A stretch of DNA of 64,000 nucleotides from JAGXQV01 sp964451375 (GCA_964451375.1 CAYVIN010000006.1:1-64000); one strand, 5' to 3'. Shown: positions 26,457 to 35,936, counted from the first letter of the stretch. Notes: a model not told the origin generated them from the sequence alone. A program made the numbers and translations.

Positions 26457-28043
26457 TTATTGCGGCGGCCAGGGCGCGACCAGCCGCGCGCCGAGTGCGT
26501 TGCTGTTATACGAGCCCCACTGGCATCGGTTGGCGGTGTATTCGAGGTAGGCCAGGCTGTTGGACAAGGAAATGTTTATCGGAAAACCGTCCGGCATGGT
26601 TTCCCGCACGCCCGGCGCGACCCGCCATACCCATTGCATGGTGGGTTTGAAGGTGAAGGGTTGTCGTTTGCCCGGCGGCAAGGCGGCGATATCGCAGCTT
26701 TCCCTGGTTTTGCCGATGGCGGGGGCGGCAAATCCATACGCCCAGCCGGCGCTGTTGAGCGGCTGGGTGGATTGGGGCGATTGGTCGTATTGGTGGGTCA
26801 GGCTGGCCCCGCCGGGAAATTCGAAGGTATAGGAACTGCGCTCGGCAACACAGGCGTCGGGTATTAGCTGCGCCGGCGGTTCGCCGCTTGCCCCGGTCGC
26901 TCCGTTTTTGGCTGCGCCGACAAACTGGCCGCACTGTTGCCAGTCGAGTTGGGCGGTGGCCTGGCGCACCTCGCCGTTGAGCGGTGCGACGCTCGCCGGA
27001 CTGGAAACCGGGAGGGTCAACGCGGGGTCGAACTCCAGACCTTCGACACTACTATTCACGACGATAACCTGCGCAAGCCCGGAAATAGTGGTGTTCTGCT
27101 GGGTGAATGCGCCGCGCTGGCGCACCACAAAAACATCTTCGCCGGTTTTGCGGTCGTGCAGGCCCCACACCGTGGTGATGAGGCTGAGGAGGTTGGTGCG
27201 ATAACGGCGGATCACCCGTGATTCGGTGGATTTGACGTGTTTTTCAAAGTTGTTGGAGAGCAGTTCGGTCACTTCGGCAAAGCCCGCTTTGGGCAAATTG
27301 CGCAACTCATGCCAGCCCAGCCAGTCGGCCAGCAGGCGCAGCCGTGAACCCTGCTGGGCGGGGCTGTCGAGACTTTCCTCGGTATCGGGAAGCAGGCTGA
27401 AATCGTAGAGATTGCCCTCGCGGTCGCTATCGATGGCGTAGATTTCGGCTTTTTCCACGCCGTCCGGCAATACCTTGACCGCCGCCAGTCCGGCGAGGCG
27501 GCGCAGGGTGGCGATGTCCGCCGGAATGGCGTCGAACAGCGCCACCGGCATCCCCTCGGCGAATGTCTGGCGAATGGCGTCGTGATTTTCTTCGACGAAT
27601 GCGCCGACGCCGAGCAGCAGAGGCAGCCCGCTTGACTGGCCGGTCAGGTCGAAATACGCCGCCGCGTCATCGGCAAGGATGCCGCTCAATGTCCCGAGTT
27701 GACGCACCGGGCGTTTGCCGGCGTTGCCCAGATAACTGTCCAGGCTGTCGAGGCGACGCAGGCTCGCGCCATCGTGGAAATACACGCGCCGGTCATCTTC
27801 CCGTACGCCCAGGCACAAGCGCGATTCGTAACAGCGGTAATAATAGCCGGACACCTCGCTGCTGACCGGGTTGACCGGGGCGAGCAATTGCGCGCCGTAG
27901 TTTTGTTCGGCCCACGTGAAAAAACGTTCGGCGTCATCGTAAAAGGCCGCCGCGCCCTCCCCCGCCCACGCCGCCGGGGCCAGGGCGAGCAGGGCAAGCA
28001 GCACGGTGCTGCGGGGCAGTTTGTTGAAACGGGGGAATTTCAT
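26457..28043 (-). CDS. Secreted protein of unknown function, paralogue of the 7.5-kb gene
   Basis: 528 residues from the ATG at 28043; the frame runs further upstream into the 147-bp repeat but the signal peptide (STVLLALLALAPAAWA) fits this start. It aligns with the 7455-9146 product along its length: the WAE/YRYY module at residues 34-105 (FFTWAEQNYG, GYYYRCYES, CLGVREDD), the VRQLGTL/LLLGVGAF middle region, KSTESR followed by NxxxLxTxVWxxHxR, and the closing PTMQWVWRVAPGVR...APWPP. It differs by having extra cysteines near residue 400. Function unknown; leukocidin-like architecture is only a guess. Confidence 0.7.
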   Translation of the reverse strand: MKFPRFNKLPRSTVLLALLALAPAAWAGEGAAAFYDDAERFFTWAEQNYGAQLLAPVNPVSSEVSGYYYRCYESRLCLGVREDDRRVYFHDGASLRRLDSLDSYLGNAGKRPVRQLGTLSGILADDAAAYFDLTGQSSGLPLLLGVGAFVEENHDAIRQTFAEGMPVALFDAIPADIATLRRLAGLAAVKVLPDGVEKAEIYAIDSDREGNLYDFSLLPDTEESLDSPAQQGSRLRLLADWLGWHELRNLPKAGFAEVTELLSNNFEKHVKSTESRVIRRYRTNLLSLITTVWGLHDRKTGEDVFVVRQRGAFTQQNTTISGLAQVIVVNSSVEGLEFDPALTLPVSSPASVAPLNGEVRQATAQLDWQQCGQFVGAAKNGATGASGEPPAQLIPDACVAERSSYTFEFPGGASLTHQYDQSPQSTQPLNSAGWAYGFAAPAIGKTRESCDIAALPPGKRQPFTFKPTMQWVWRVAPGVRETMPDGFPINISLSNSLAYLEYTANRCQWGSYNSNALGARLVAPWPPQ

Positions 28044-28093
28044 CGGTATGTCTCCGTGGTGAAACCGCGTTGATCCTGGAAAAGGCAGTTTGA

Positions 28094-28240
28094 ACCGCAA
28101 AGGCGCAAAGACGCAGAGGAAAAACAAAAGGTTACCCGTGTCGGATCGTACACCCACCGGGTGAGGGCGGAACATTCTGCATGTTTTTGATTTCTTTGCG
28201 CCTTAGCGCCTTTGCGGTTCTGAACTGAGGTTTTTAGGTT
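28094..28240. repeat. 147-bp dispersed repeat, copy A
   Basis: Same length and orientation as copy B at 34702-34848, with about 9 mismatches (94 % identity). The ends form an imperfect inverted repeat (CCGCAAAGGCGC at 28095; GCGCCTTTGCGG near 28206-28217) and there is an inner ACCCG/CGGGT pair. It is noncoding and MITE-like. It lies just 3' of the M6 protease stop codon. Confidence 0.85.
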
Positions 28241-28244
28241 GATC

Positions 28245-30098
28245 TCAATAACCGTCGCCCGCCGCCGTGGCGAGAAAATCCGCCAGCGCGCCGACATCCA
28301 GCATGTTCCACTCCCGTCCGTTGTGGACGATCACCCGGCCTGCGCGGGTCGCGAGGTAGACGCCGGTGGCCGGATAAAAGCGGTAGGTGTAACCCTGTGC
28401 GCTGCCATTCGTCCCACTCTGCGGGAAAATCTGCGGATATTTGAATTCCGCCCATTTGAAGAGGCGCTCGCTGCCGTCCGTTGCTGAGGCGCTGACGCCC
28501 AGGTCAAACGTTGCGACGATGTTGTTGCCGCTGGCGCGAATGGCGCTGATCGACAGGCCCTTGGCTTCGCCCGACCAGAGTTTGAGGTTGGGCGCGGTCG
28601 CGTCATCGATGGCGGTGACGTTGGCGCTGCCGGGGAAGGGATCGCCGGCGTCGCCGTCGTTTTCCTTCTTCTCCAGGTTCCACAGGTTGTCGGCCTGCAC
28701 CAGGCTCACCCCGAGATGCTGCGCCGCGCAAGCGCCGCCCGGTACGCAGGCGTTATTGTTGACCATGTTGTCGGCGCGGCGGTTATTCGCCAGATTGCCG
28801 TCAATGTGCCAGACCATCAGCCCGCTGCCTTGCAGATTGCCGTCGTAGCCGGTTCTGGCGCGGTTTTCAATCAGGAAATATTCCCCGGAATAAGGCGTTC
28901 CGGCGAGCATCTGGTAAACCGTCCCGGATGTCAGCACCGGCTCGATGGTCACGTCGCTCAGCCGCCCCGTCACCAGCGTCGGCGTCACCCAGCCGAGATA
29001 CATCTTGCTCCACGGATCGAGTCCGATGGGTTTGCCGTCGCCGTTGCGCGAATCGCCGGAAGCCATCAGCGACCAGTTGCCCACGCCTTCCGATTGGTAG
29101 GAGGTGTCATAGAGATCGGGCAACCCCAGCGCGTGGCCGAATTCGTGGGCGTAAGTGGCGAAGGTGGCGATGTCGCCGGATTTGGTCGTCTCGTTCTGGA
29201 GAGCCGTTTTGGATACCTTGATCTTGCCGCCGGACGGGCAATCGCTATTGGTCTCGACCGGCGGCACATCGCCCTGCGAGGGCCAGATGTCGTTGCTGTT
29301 GTCCGATTCATGCTGCCCCGTGCCCTGGTAGATAACCGCCAGGGTATCGACATAACAATCGCCGTTGCCGTCGTAGGGGGCGAAATTGAAACCGACGCTG
29401 TTGAGCGCGGTCACCACCTCGGGAATCAGATCATCCACCTTGACATCCTTGTTCTGCGGATCAGCCGGGTCGTCCGCGCCGTAGTAGTCGTGCTCGCGCG
29501 CAAGATTGATCCAGGCGACCACCCCTGCCGGGCCGGCGGATACCGAAAACACGCCGCGCGACTGCTCGCGGTAGAAAGTCGCCAGGCTGTTGTCGGCAGT
29601 GAAATAGCCGGTGTCGAAATCACTTTTGCCATAACGGGGCGTGGTGTCGGCAAAATTGACCAGCACCGTCAGCACATTGGCCGTACCGCGCGGGGTGACC
29701 GGCTTCATCTGCGCCGCAGCGGCAAACCCCTGCCGCGTTGTGTGACGCAGCGCCGCCGCGTGTAGCGCCGCGCCGCTCGGGCGCAGGTGGGGCGGCGCGG
29801 GCGGCGTCGCCACCCCGGCGGGCTGGCCGGAAGACACCAGCCGCCCATCGTTGCCCGTCACCGCATAAAACCAGGTTTTACTCGCCGCATCGAAAACAAT
29901 GCTATAGCCGTCGCGGGTTTCCCAGCCGGACAGGAACTCGTCGCCCCATTGGCGCGCCAACAAAGCGCCGCCGCCCGGCTGGGTCAAGGTATGCAAGGTG
30001 GCCGGCGCAGGCGCCGCCGATGCAGAGACACCACTCAGGGCCACAACAACCGCCACGGCCAACGCCGCCAGTTTGGGGGAAAAGCTTTGGGTATTCAT
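28245..30098 (-). CDS. Secreted M6-family metalloprotease with C-terminal WAE/YRYY module
   Basis: 617 residues. Signal peptide MNTQSFSPKLAALAVAVVVALSGVSASA. The zinc-binding catalytic motif is HEFGHALGLPDLYD (about residues 331-344), typical of M6 peptidases (immune inhibitor A-like), preceded by VLVNFADTTPRYGKSDFD and FYREQSRGVFSV. Residues about 543-617 (LFKWAEFKYPQIFP, GYTYRFYPATGVYLA, VHNG) are the module shared with the two secreted paralogues in this window, here C-terminal and without their cysteines. It probably acts outside the cell on proteins. Neighbours on both sides are also exported. Confidence 0.9.
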   Translation of the reverse strand: MNTQSFSPKLAALAVAVVVALSGVSASAAPAPATLHTLTQPGGGALLARQWGDEFLSGWETRDGYSIVFDAASKTWFYAVTGNDGRLVSSGQPAGVATPPAPPHLRPSGAALHAAALRHTTRQGFAAAAQMKPVTPRGTANVLTVLVNFADTTPRYGKSDFDTGYFTADNSLATFYREQSRGVFSVSAGPAGVVAWINLAREHDYYGADDPADPQNKDVKVDDLIPEVVTALNSVGFNFAPYDGNGDCYVDTLAVIYQGTGQHESDNSNDIWPSQGDVPPVETNSDCPSGGKIKVSKTALQNETTKSGDIATFATYAHEFGHALGLPDLYDTSYQSEGVGNWSLMASGDSRNGDGKPIGLDPWSKMYLGWVTPTLVTGRLSDVTIEPVLTSGTVYQMLAGTPYSGEYFLIENRARTGYDGNLQGSGLMVWHIDGNLANNRRADNMVNNNACVPGGACAAQHLGVSLVQADNLWNLEKKENDGDAGDPFPGSANVTAIDDATAPNLKLWSGEAKGLSISAIRASGNNIVATFDLGVSASATDGSERLFKWAEFKYPQIFPQSGTNGSAQGYTYRFYPATGVYLATRAGRVIVHNGREWNMLDVGALADFLATAAGDGY

Positions 30099-30319
30099 TT
30101 CGATCTCCTGTTATACCTTGCCTCGCCGCGATTTTGGAGAGACAAGGTAGATGTTAAGCCGGACGAGCCGGAACCAAAAATGTGATGAGTAATGGGTGAT
30201 GGGTAATACGAGAGGGGCAATTTGGCTGGAGGCGTGAAATACGCCCGCGCCCCGACCGCGCAAATTCCCCACCCAGTGTTTCTTGTCAACGCCTTTCGGC
30301 CTGCGGGCAAATATCCTGC

Positions 30320-33300
30320 TCAGGGAGAACTGAGCGATTTAGTCAGCGTCTCCGTCACACTCATCCCCTGCGCCGTGACGTTGCCGAAGTTGAGATAAAT
30401 CCTGCCGCCGTCCAGCCACCAGCCGTCTTTGGCGTGGGCGGACGGAAAGTCGAAAAGATTCAGCAGTCGATACTCGGGGCGCAGGATGTAGCCCTGCCCA
30501 TTGAGTCTAATGGCGTAGTTGCCGTCGCCGTTGTCCGACAGGCTCGCCTTGGGGTCTAGCGCCAGCAATTCGGCGCGCAGTTTTTCCACGATGTGAAAAG
30601 CCGGGTAGAGCGGCTGCGCGCGCCCTTGGCGCGTCCAGATTAAGTTTCCCATACCGTCCATGGAAAAGCCGTCAGCGCCGCCAGTCGCATCGAGGTTGAG
30701 GCCGGCGCGCGCCGCGTATTGGCGGCCTTTGCTGACGAGATTCAGCAAGCCGTCGCCAGCCATGGTCAGCCACGCACCGCATGTCCCGCCGATTGCGTCG
30801 ATGTGGTCGAGGAATGCCGCGAAATCGTTGACGGTTGGCGCAAGGCGGAACACCACGCCGTTCTTGACTACCTCCGTCACGCTGCCCCGCGTTACGCCGT
30901 CGCTGCGGCTGGCATCCACCCCGATACTGACCGGAACCGCAGCGATCCCCGGCCCCAGTGTGCCGTCGGCGCTTTGCACCAGGCTGGCTTGCCCAAACGC
31001 GGTGGCGATGGCTTCGCGCGGCGTCTGATCGCCCAGACGGCCCAGCTTGCCGCTGAGATTGAGGGCCACCGGCATCCGGCGGCGCGGGTCGGCGCTGACC
31101 TTCAACGGGTCGCCCACCCAGCCGTCCGCGCCGGATAACGAACCCACGCGCAGGGTGATTTTCCCGGCGGCGCTTTTCTCCGCCACTTCGCCGGCATATA
31201 CCGTCAAGGTCAGATTGTCGGCAAAGCTGTTGGTGTCGCCGCTCATGGTGATGCTGCCGCCAGTCACCGCGAGCTTCGCGCCGTCGCTGGTCAGACTCGC
31301 GCCATCCGCGCCCGCGCTGACGACGCTGCCCGCCAGCGCCATGACCGGCTGGCCGGCGGGGGCAGTGAGCGTCACCGAACCACTGTCGATGGTCAGCACC
31401 AGCGTGTCCTTGCCGTTTACCCGAACCAATTTGAGCGTCAGCGTCGCCACACCGCCCTGCGGGCTAAGTGTGAAAGTCGTTTTCCCCATCTTGAGCGACA
31501 CCGGTTCGCTACCGCTGCCCGTTTGCAGGGTGATTTTCGCGCCTGCGACAGCGGCGTCCGCCGCAACAGTCAGGATGCTCCCTGGAACCGCCTCGACCGG
31601 AGTGGTTCCGCTCAGGGTGGTCTCAACGTTGCGCGAGGTGCTGATTACGCTCGGCGAGCTGGAATCGCCGGACGAGGGCGACGACGCGGGCGACGATGCC
31701 GCGACCGTCGCCACCCGGATGAGCAGCGCATCTTTGGAGCCGCCCAACGTCAGCGCCGGGGTGGTGAGGCTGGCGTTTTCGAAATAGCCGCCCACCACCA
31801 CATTACCCGCGCTATCCGCCGCAATGGCCTTGGCCTGTGCGCTGCTGCCGCTGCCGCCATAGTTCTTCGACCAGGCGAGCGCGCCGCTGCTATCGAGCTT
31901 GAGCGCGAAAGCGTCGTTGACGCCGAGCAGGGGCAACACCGGGCTGGTTAGGCTGGCGGTGTAGAAAAACCCGCCCAGATATACATTGCCGCTGCTGTCC
32001 GCCGCAATGGCGTTGCCGTAGGCGCGCGCCCCGCTGCTGCCAAAGTTTTTCGCCCACACCGGCGTACCGCCGCTATCCAGCTTAAGCGCGAAAGCATCGT
32101 TGATGCCGATCCGGGTCAACGCCGGCGTGGTCAGGTTGCCGCTGCCCAGCATTCCGCCCAGCACCGGATTCCCGGAACCGTCCAGGGTCATGCTCAGGAT
32201 TTGCGCCACCGCGCCGCTGCCACCGTAGTTGCGGCTCCAAACGGTCGCGCCGCCGCTATCCAGCTTGATCGCGAAGGCATCGTCCGAACCGATCCGGGTG
32301 AGCGCCGGGGTGGTCAGGTCGGCGTTCGAAGAATAGCCGCCCAAATAAACATTGCCGCTACTATCCGCCGCGATGGCGGCGCCCGTCGCTCGCGCGCCGC
32401 TGCCTCCGAAGCGCCTCGCCCACACCGACGTACCGGCGCCATCGAGCTTGATGGCGAAGGCATCCTGGAGGCCGATCCGGGTGAGCGCCGGGGTAGTCAG
32501 GTCGGCGGACAGGAAATACCCGCCGACCAACACATTGCCCGAACCATCGACGGCGACGGCGTTGCCATACGCCGTCGCCCCGCTGCCGCCGAAGTTTTTT
32601 GCCCAGACGGTTGCGCCGCTGCCGTCGAGCTTAACTGCAAAGGTGTCCACGCTGCCGATGCGGGTGAGCGCCGGGGTGGTCAGATCGGCGCTGGAGAAAT
32701 AGCCGCTCACCACCACGCTCCCGGAAGCGGCGAGAGCGATACCCCGAGCGAACGCGCTTGCCCCGCTGCCGCCGAAATTTTTCGCCCACACCACCGCGCC
32801 GGAAGTATCCAGTTTGGCGGCGAAGGCGTCCTGGCTGCCGATGCGGGTCAAGGTCACGCTACCCAGGGGATAGGTCACGCCGTCGAAATACCCGGCGACA
32901 TAGGTGTTCCCGGCGGCATCGACCGCGCTGGCGGTGACATAAGCGTTGCCCCCCGCGACCACCCCGCCGAAGCCTTTTGCCCAGGTGGTCGCGCCGCCGG
33001 CGTCGAGCTTGAGCGCAAAAGCGTCAATCGAGCCCGTCTTGGCGAGCGCCGGGCTAGTGAGATTGGCGTTCTGGAAATATCCCCCGAGAAACACATTGTC
33101 GCTGCCATCCGCCGCGATGGCGGCGTCGGTCATTTGCGCGCCGCCACCCCCGAAGTTCTTCGCCCACAATGACGCGCCGTCTGCATCGAGCTTGATGGCG
33201 AAGGCATCGCGCGTACCGACCATGGTCAGCGCCGGCGTGGTCAGGCTGGCCATCAGGAAATATCCGCCCAGCAGCACATTGCCCGAACCATCCACGGCAA

Positions 33301-34447
33301 TGCCGCTGGTCGCCACCCGCGCGCTGCTGCCGCCGAAGTTCTTCGCCCAGACGGTCGCGCCGCCGGCATCGAGCTTGAGCGCAAAAGCATCCCAGGCGCC
33401 GATCCGGGTCAGTGCCGGGGTGGTGAGACTGGCGGCCTGGAAATACCCGCCCACGTATACTTCGCCGCCAGCGCCGAGCGCGATGCCCTGGACAAACGCA
33501 AACGCCCCGCTGCCGCCGAAATTTTTCGTCCAAAGCGTCGTGCCGTCGGCAGCGAGCTTGAATACGAAACCATCCTGGGCCCCGAGGGTGGTCAGCGCCG
33601 GGGTGGTCATGCCGGGCGCGGGGAAATAGCCGCCCAGATACACATTGCCGGCGCCGTCCAGCGCAACGGCAGTGCCGACCGAGCTTGCCCCGGCGCCACC
33701 AAAGTTTTTCGCCCAGACGGTCGCGCCAGCGCTATCGAGCTTGACCGCGAAGACGTCCTGGACGCCGATTTTGGTTAGTGCCGGGCTGGTCAGGCTGGCG
33801 ACCTGGAAACTGCCGTGCAACACCACATTGCCGGCCCCGTCCACCGTGATGGCGCTGCCGGTCGCTTGCGCGCCGCTGCCGCCGAAGCTCTTTGCCCAGA
33901 GCGTTGCGCCGGCGGCGTCGAGCTTGATGGCGAAGGCGTCGCCGCTGCCGATGAGCGCCAAAGCAGGCGTGGTCAGCGCCGCGCCCTGGAATTTTCCTCC
34001 CAGATACACATTGCCCGCAGCATCCACCGCGATAGCGTATGCATAGACGGTCGATCCGCTGCCGCCGTAGCCTTTCGCCCACACTACCGTACCGGCGGCG
34101 TCGAGCTTGGCGACGAATGCATCCTGGACGCCGATCCGGGTCAAGGTCACGCTGCCCAGAGCGAGCGTCGAATCGCCGTGATAGCCGGCGACATACACAT
34201 TGCCCGCCGTATCCCGCGCCGTCGCGACGATGCGGGTGGAAGCCCCGGCAAATCCGCTGAAATTCTTCGCCCAATCGGCGGCCCCAGCCTGGCCGATACC
34301 CAGCAAAACCGCGAGCAGCGCCAGCAACGCAGCCGTGCGCAGCATAAAGGCGGGGAGCCATGATTCGCCAAGCCCGCGCCGTAACGACAATTCGACCTGG
34401 CAGATGGCCGGGGCTGGATGATGCGGCGCGGTTTTGCACTGAGACAT
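30320..34447 (-). CDS. Giant exported protein with 14 propeller-type (SBBP-like) repeats
   Basis: 1375 residues from the ATG at 34447, which has GGAAGG upstream. A hydrophobic segment at about 37-56 (TAALLALLAVLLGIGQAGA) acts as a late signal peptide. Then come 14 repeats of about 60 residues with consensus WAKNFGGSGA...A.A.D.SGNVYLGGYF...LTTPALTRIG..DAFAIKLD..G. Repeats 1 and 8 share a distinct start (GSVTLTRIG), which suggests two tandem seven-bladed propellers. After about residue 890 a Ser/Pro linker leads to a strand-rich region and a C-terminal domain of about 250 residues I do not recognise. Likely surface or extracellular. DNA repeats are very similar, implying recent expansion or gene conversion. 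Confidence 0.8.
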   Translation of the reverse strand: MSQCKTAPHHPAPAICQVELSLRRGLGESWLPAFMLRTAALLALLAVLLGIGQAGAADWAKNFSGFAGASTRIVATARDTAGNVYVAGYHGDSTLALGSVTLTRIGVQDAFVAKLDAAGTVVWAKGYGGSGSTVYAYAIAVDAAGNVYLGGKFQGAALTTPALALIGSGDAFAIKLDAAGATLWAKSFGGSGAQATGSAITVDGAGNVVLHGSFQVASLTSPALTKIGVQDVFAVKLDSAGATVWAKNFGGAGASSVGTAVALDGAGNVYLGGYFPAPGMTTPALTTLGAQDGFVFKLAADGTTLWTKNFGGSGAFAFVQGIALGAGGEVYVGGYFQAASLTTPALTRIGAWDAFALKLDAGGATVWAKNFGGSSARVATSGIAVDGSGNVLLGGYFLMASLTTPALTMVGTRDAFAIKLDADGASLWAKNFGGGGAQMTDAAIAADGSDNVFLGGYFQNANLTSPALAKTGSIDAFALKLDAGGATTWAKGFGGVVAGGNAYVTASAVDAAGNTYVAGYFDGVTYPLGSVTLTRIGSQDAFAAKLDTSGAVVWAKNFGGSGASAFARGIALAASGSVVVSGYFSSADLTTPALTRIGSVDTFAVKLDGSGATVWAKNFGGSGATAYGNAVAVDGSGNVLVGGYFLSADLTTPALTRIGLQDAFAIKLDGAGTSVWARRFGGSGARATGAAIAADSSGNVYLGGYSSNADLTTPALTRIGSDDAFAIKLDSGGATVWSRNYGGSGAVAQILSMTLDGSGNPVLGGMLGSGNLTTPALTRIGINDAFALKLDSGGTPVWAKNFGSSGARAYGNAIAADSSGNVYLGGFFYTASLTSPVLPLLGVNDAFALKLDSSGALAWSKNYGGSGSSAQAKAIAADSAGNVVVGGYFENASLTTPALTLGGSKDALLIRVATVAASSPASSPSSGDSSSPSVISTSRNVETTLSGTTPVEAVPGSILTVAADAAVAGAKITLQTGSGSEPVSLKMGKTTFTLSPQGGVATLTLKLVRVNGKDTLVLTIDSGSVTLTAPAGQPVMALAGSVVSAGADGASLTSDGAKLAVTGGSITMSGDTNSFADNLTLTVYAGEVAEKSAAGKITLRVGSLSGADGWVGDPLKVSADPRRRMPVALNLSGKLGRLGDQTPREAIATAFGQASLVQSADGTLGPGIAAVPVSIGVDASRSDGVTRGSVTEVVKNGVVFRLAPTVNDFAAFLDHIDAIGGTCGAWLTMAGDGLLNLVSKGRQYAARAGLNLDATGGADGFSMDGMGNLIWTRQGRAQPLYPAFHIVEKLRAELLALDPKASLSDNGDGNYAIRLNGQGYILRPEYRLLNLFDFPSAHAKDGWWLDGGRIYLNFGNVTAQGMSVTETLTKSLSSP

Positions 34448-34512
34448 GAGGTTTCCTTCCCGATACACGAATGGCTGATGGACTGGTTGGCGTTGCCGGC
34501 AGGGAACGGGCG

Positions 34513-34548
34513 AAAAAAAACCGGCGCTCCCTTGCGGTGGACGCCGGT
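34513..34548 (-). terminator. Intrinsic terminator in the leader of the propeller gene
   Basis: On the minus strand ACCGGCG (34542-34548) pairs with CGCCGGT (34520-34526), with an inner CC-gcaa-GG stem, followed by eight T. It lies downstream of araC-like and 66 bp before the propeller gene. It could simply end the regulator transcript or serve as an attenuator. Confidence 0.8.
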
Positions 34549-34701
34549 TAATTTGCTGAAAGAGCCTGGTGTTTTCACCCGTCCCCGCCGTTTGCCGTCA
34601 CAACGGGACAGATTATTTCATCGGGATTGGAGGTGGTCTTTGACTGGATGTCTCAAAGCGGCGGCAATTTGTCTCACAGCTTGCGAGCGAATTCGAACCC
34701 C

Positions 34702-34848
34702 ACCGCAAAGGCGCAAAGACGCAGAGGAAAAACAAGAGGTTACCCGTGTCGAATCGTTCACCTACCGGGTGAAAGCGCAACATTCTGCATGTTTTTGTTT
34801 TCTTTGCGCCTTAGCGCCTTTGCGGCTCTGAACTGAGGTTTTTAGGTT
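34702..34848. repeat. 147-bp dispersed repeat, copy B
   Basis: Partner of copy A at 28094-28240, direct orientation, same length, about 94 % identical. Its last base coincides with the stop codon triplet of the AraC-type gene. The 34449-34847 gap holds only this repeat, the terminator at 34513-34548 and a leader of unknown function. Confidence 0.85.
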
Positions 34849-35831
34849 CAATCCTTCTTTTCCCGCCCCAGGGAAAGTGTCTCGCCGGGCGGAGCGCCGA
34901 AGGTCGTGCGGTACAGGCGGGAAAAATGATGTTCGCTGCCGAAGCCCCAGCGTAGCGCGATGCGCGCCGTGGTATCGGCGGGCCGCGCCGCCAGCAGGTC
35001 GGCATGGCAGCGTTCCAGGCGCGCTTTGCGGATGTAGCCGGCCACCCCGTCGAGCGGGGCGAACAGCCGGTACAGCGTGGCCCGCGAACAGCGGAACCGC
35101 TGACATAAAAATTCCGCATCCAGTCCCGGCTCGTGCAAGTGCTCGTCGATGTAGCCGCGAATCACCGTCAGTTGCGCGGGGCCGGCGGCCTGTTGCGGTT
35201 CGTCGCTGCTGCGCAGCAGACCCGCCACCGCGCCGACCAGCACGGCTTCGGCTTGGATAGCCTCGGCGGCGTTCATCTGCGGCAGGCGTTCCCAGAGCGT
35301 TATCAGCGCCTGACGCAGCAATACCGCAGACGTGGTGTGCGCCGCAATGATGTGGTGCACCGGCGCAAAACGCCCGTCCAGTTGCGCCGTCAACATCTGG
35401 CGGGGAATCGCCAGAGACAGCAACTCTTCCTCACCGCTCACCCAGGTGTGCATGGGCTGGATCGAGTCGAGCAGGACGATATCGCCGCTCGCCACGGTCA
35501 TCGAATAGGAGCCGTGATAGCCGGAAAAGCCGCCTTTCAGATAGGTCTGGAGAAAAAACACGTCGGGCGCATCAGGCGTTTCGCGCGCGCCATTGGTGCG
35601 ATAAACGCCGATCCCGCGCTGCCAGGTGCAGCCCAGATGGGTGTGTCCCAACTGGACGAACTCGCTGCGGAAGGAGAACTGCTCCGGGGTGACGCCGGGA
35701 GCAAGATAAGCCTTGGCGAAGGGGGCGATGTTGCTGCGCCAGATGTCGAAGCGCTCCGCCGCCGGAAATATGGCGGCGTCGAAACAGGCGCGCGGCAGAG
35801 ACGCAGAACCGCTTTGGTCGGCTTCATTCAT
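34848..35831 (-). CDS. AraC-family transcriptional regulator
   Basis: 327 residues. The N-terminal 200 residues match the AraC_binding_2 type sensor domain (CTWQRGIGVYRTNG, GDIVLLDSIQPMHT). The C-terminal 100 residues hold two helix-turn-helix units: AEFLCQRFRCSRATLYRLFAPL and a second ARIALRWGFGSEHHFSRLYRTTFGAPPGE. The inducer is unknown. It is transcribed toward the propeller, M6 protease and secreted-paralogue genes, all on the same strand, which makes it the obvious candidate regulator for them. Its stop codon abuts repeat copy B. Confidence 0.9.
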   Translation of the reverse strand: MNEADQSGSASLPRACFDAAIFPAAERFDIWRSNIAPFAKAYLAPGVTPEQFSFRSEFVQLGHTHLGCTWQRGIGVYRTNGARETPDAPDVFFLQTYLKGGFSGYHGSYSMTVASGDIVLLDSIQPMHTWVSGEEELLSLAIPRQMLTAQLDGRFAPVHHIIAAHTTSAVLLRQALITLWERLPQMNAAEAIQAEAVLVGAVAGLLRSSDEPQQAAGPAQLTVIRGYIDEHLHEPGLDAEFLCQRFRCSRATLYRLFAPLDGVAGYIRKARLERCHADLLAARPADTTARIALRWGFGSEHHFSRLYRTTFGAPPGETLSLGREKKD

Positions 35832-35936
35832 CTCGAAAAAACCCTTTCAAGGTTGGGGAATGGGTGCAAAGTGCGGCGATGATAGGTGAAATAATTTGGG
35901 GCATCAATCGCGTTGGATATTCCATCACCGTTGCCT

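Noticed and set aside
30900..34300. Regular 180-bp repeats that could be taken for a CRISPR array or satellite
   Set aside because: They are in frame, far longer than CRISPR repeats, without unique spacers, and encode the propeller repeats.
34560..34620. GGCAAAC...GGGACG on the minus strand resembling a c-di-GMP-I riboswitch core
   Set aside because: The stem-loop that should separate the two motifs and the rest of the P1b/P3 consensus are missing, so the match is not convincing.
34680..34710. GGTTCGAATTC-like T-loop suggesting a tRNA
   Set aside because: No acceptor stem, D-arm or anticodon arm can be built around it.
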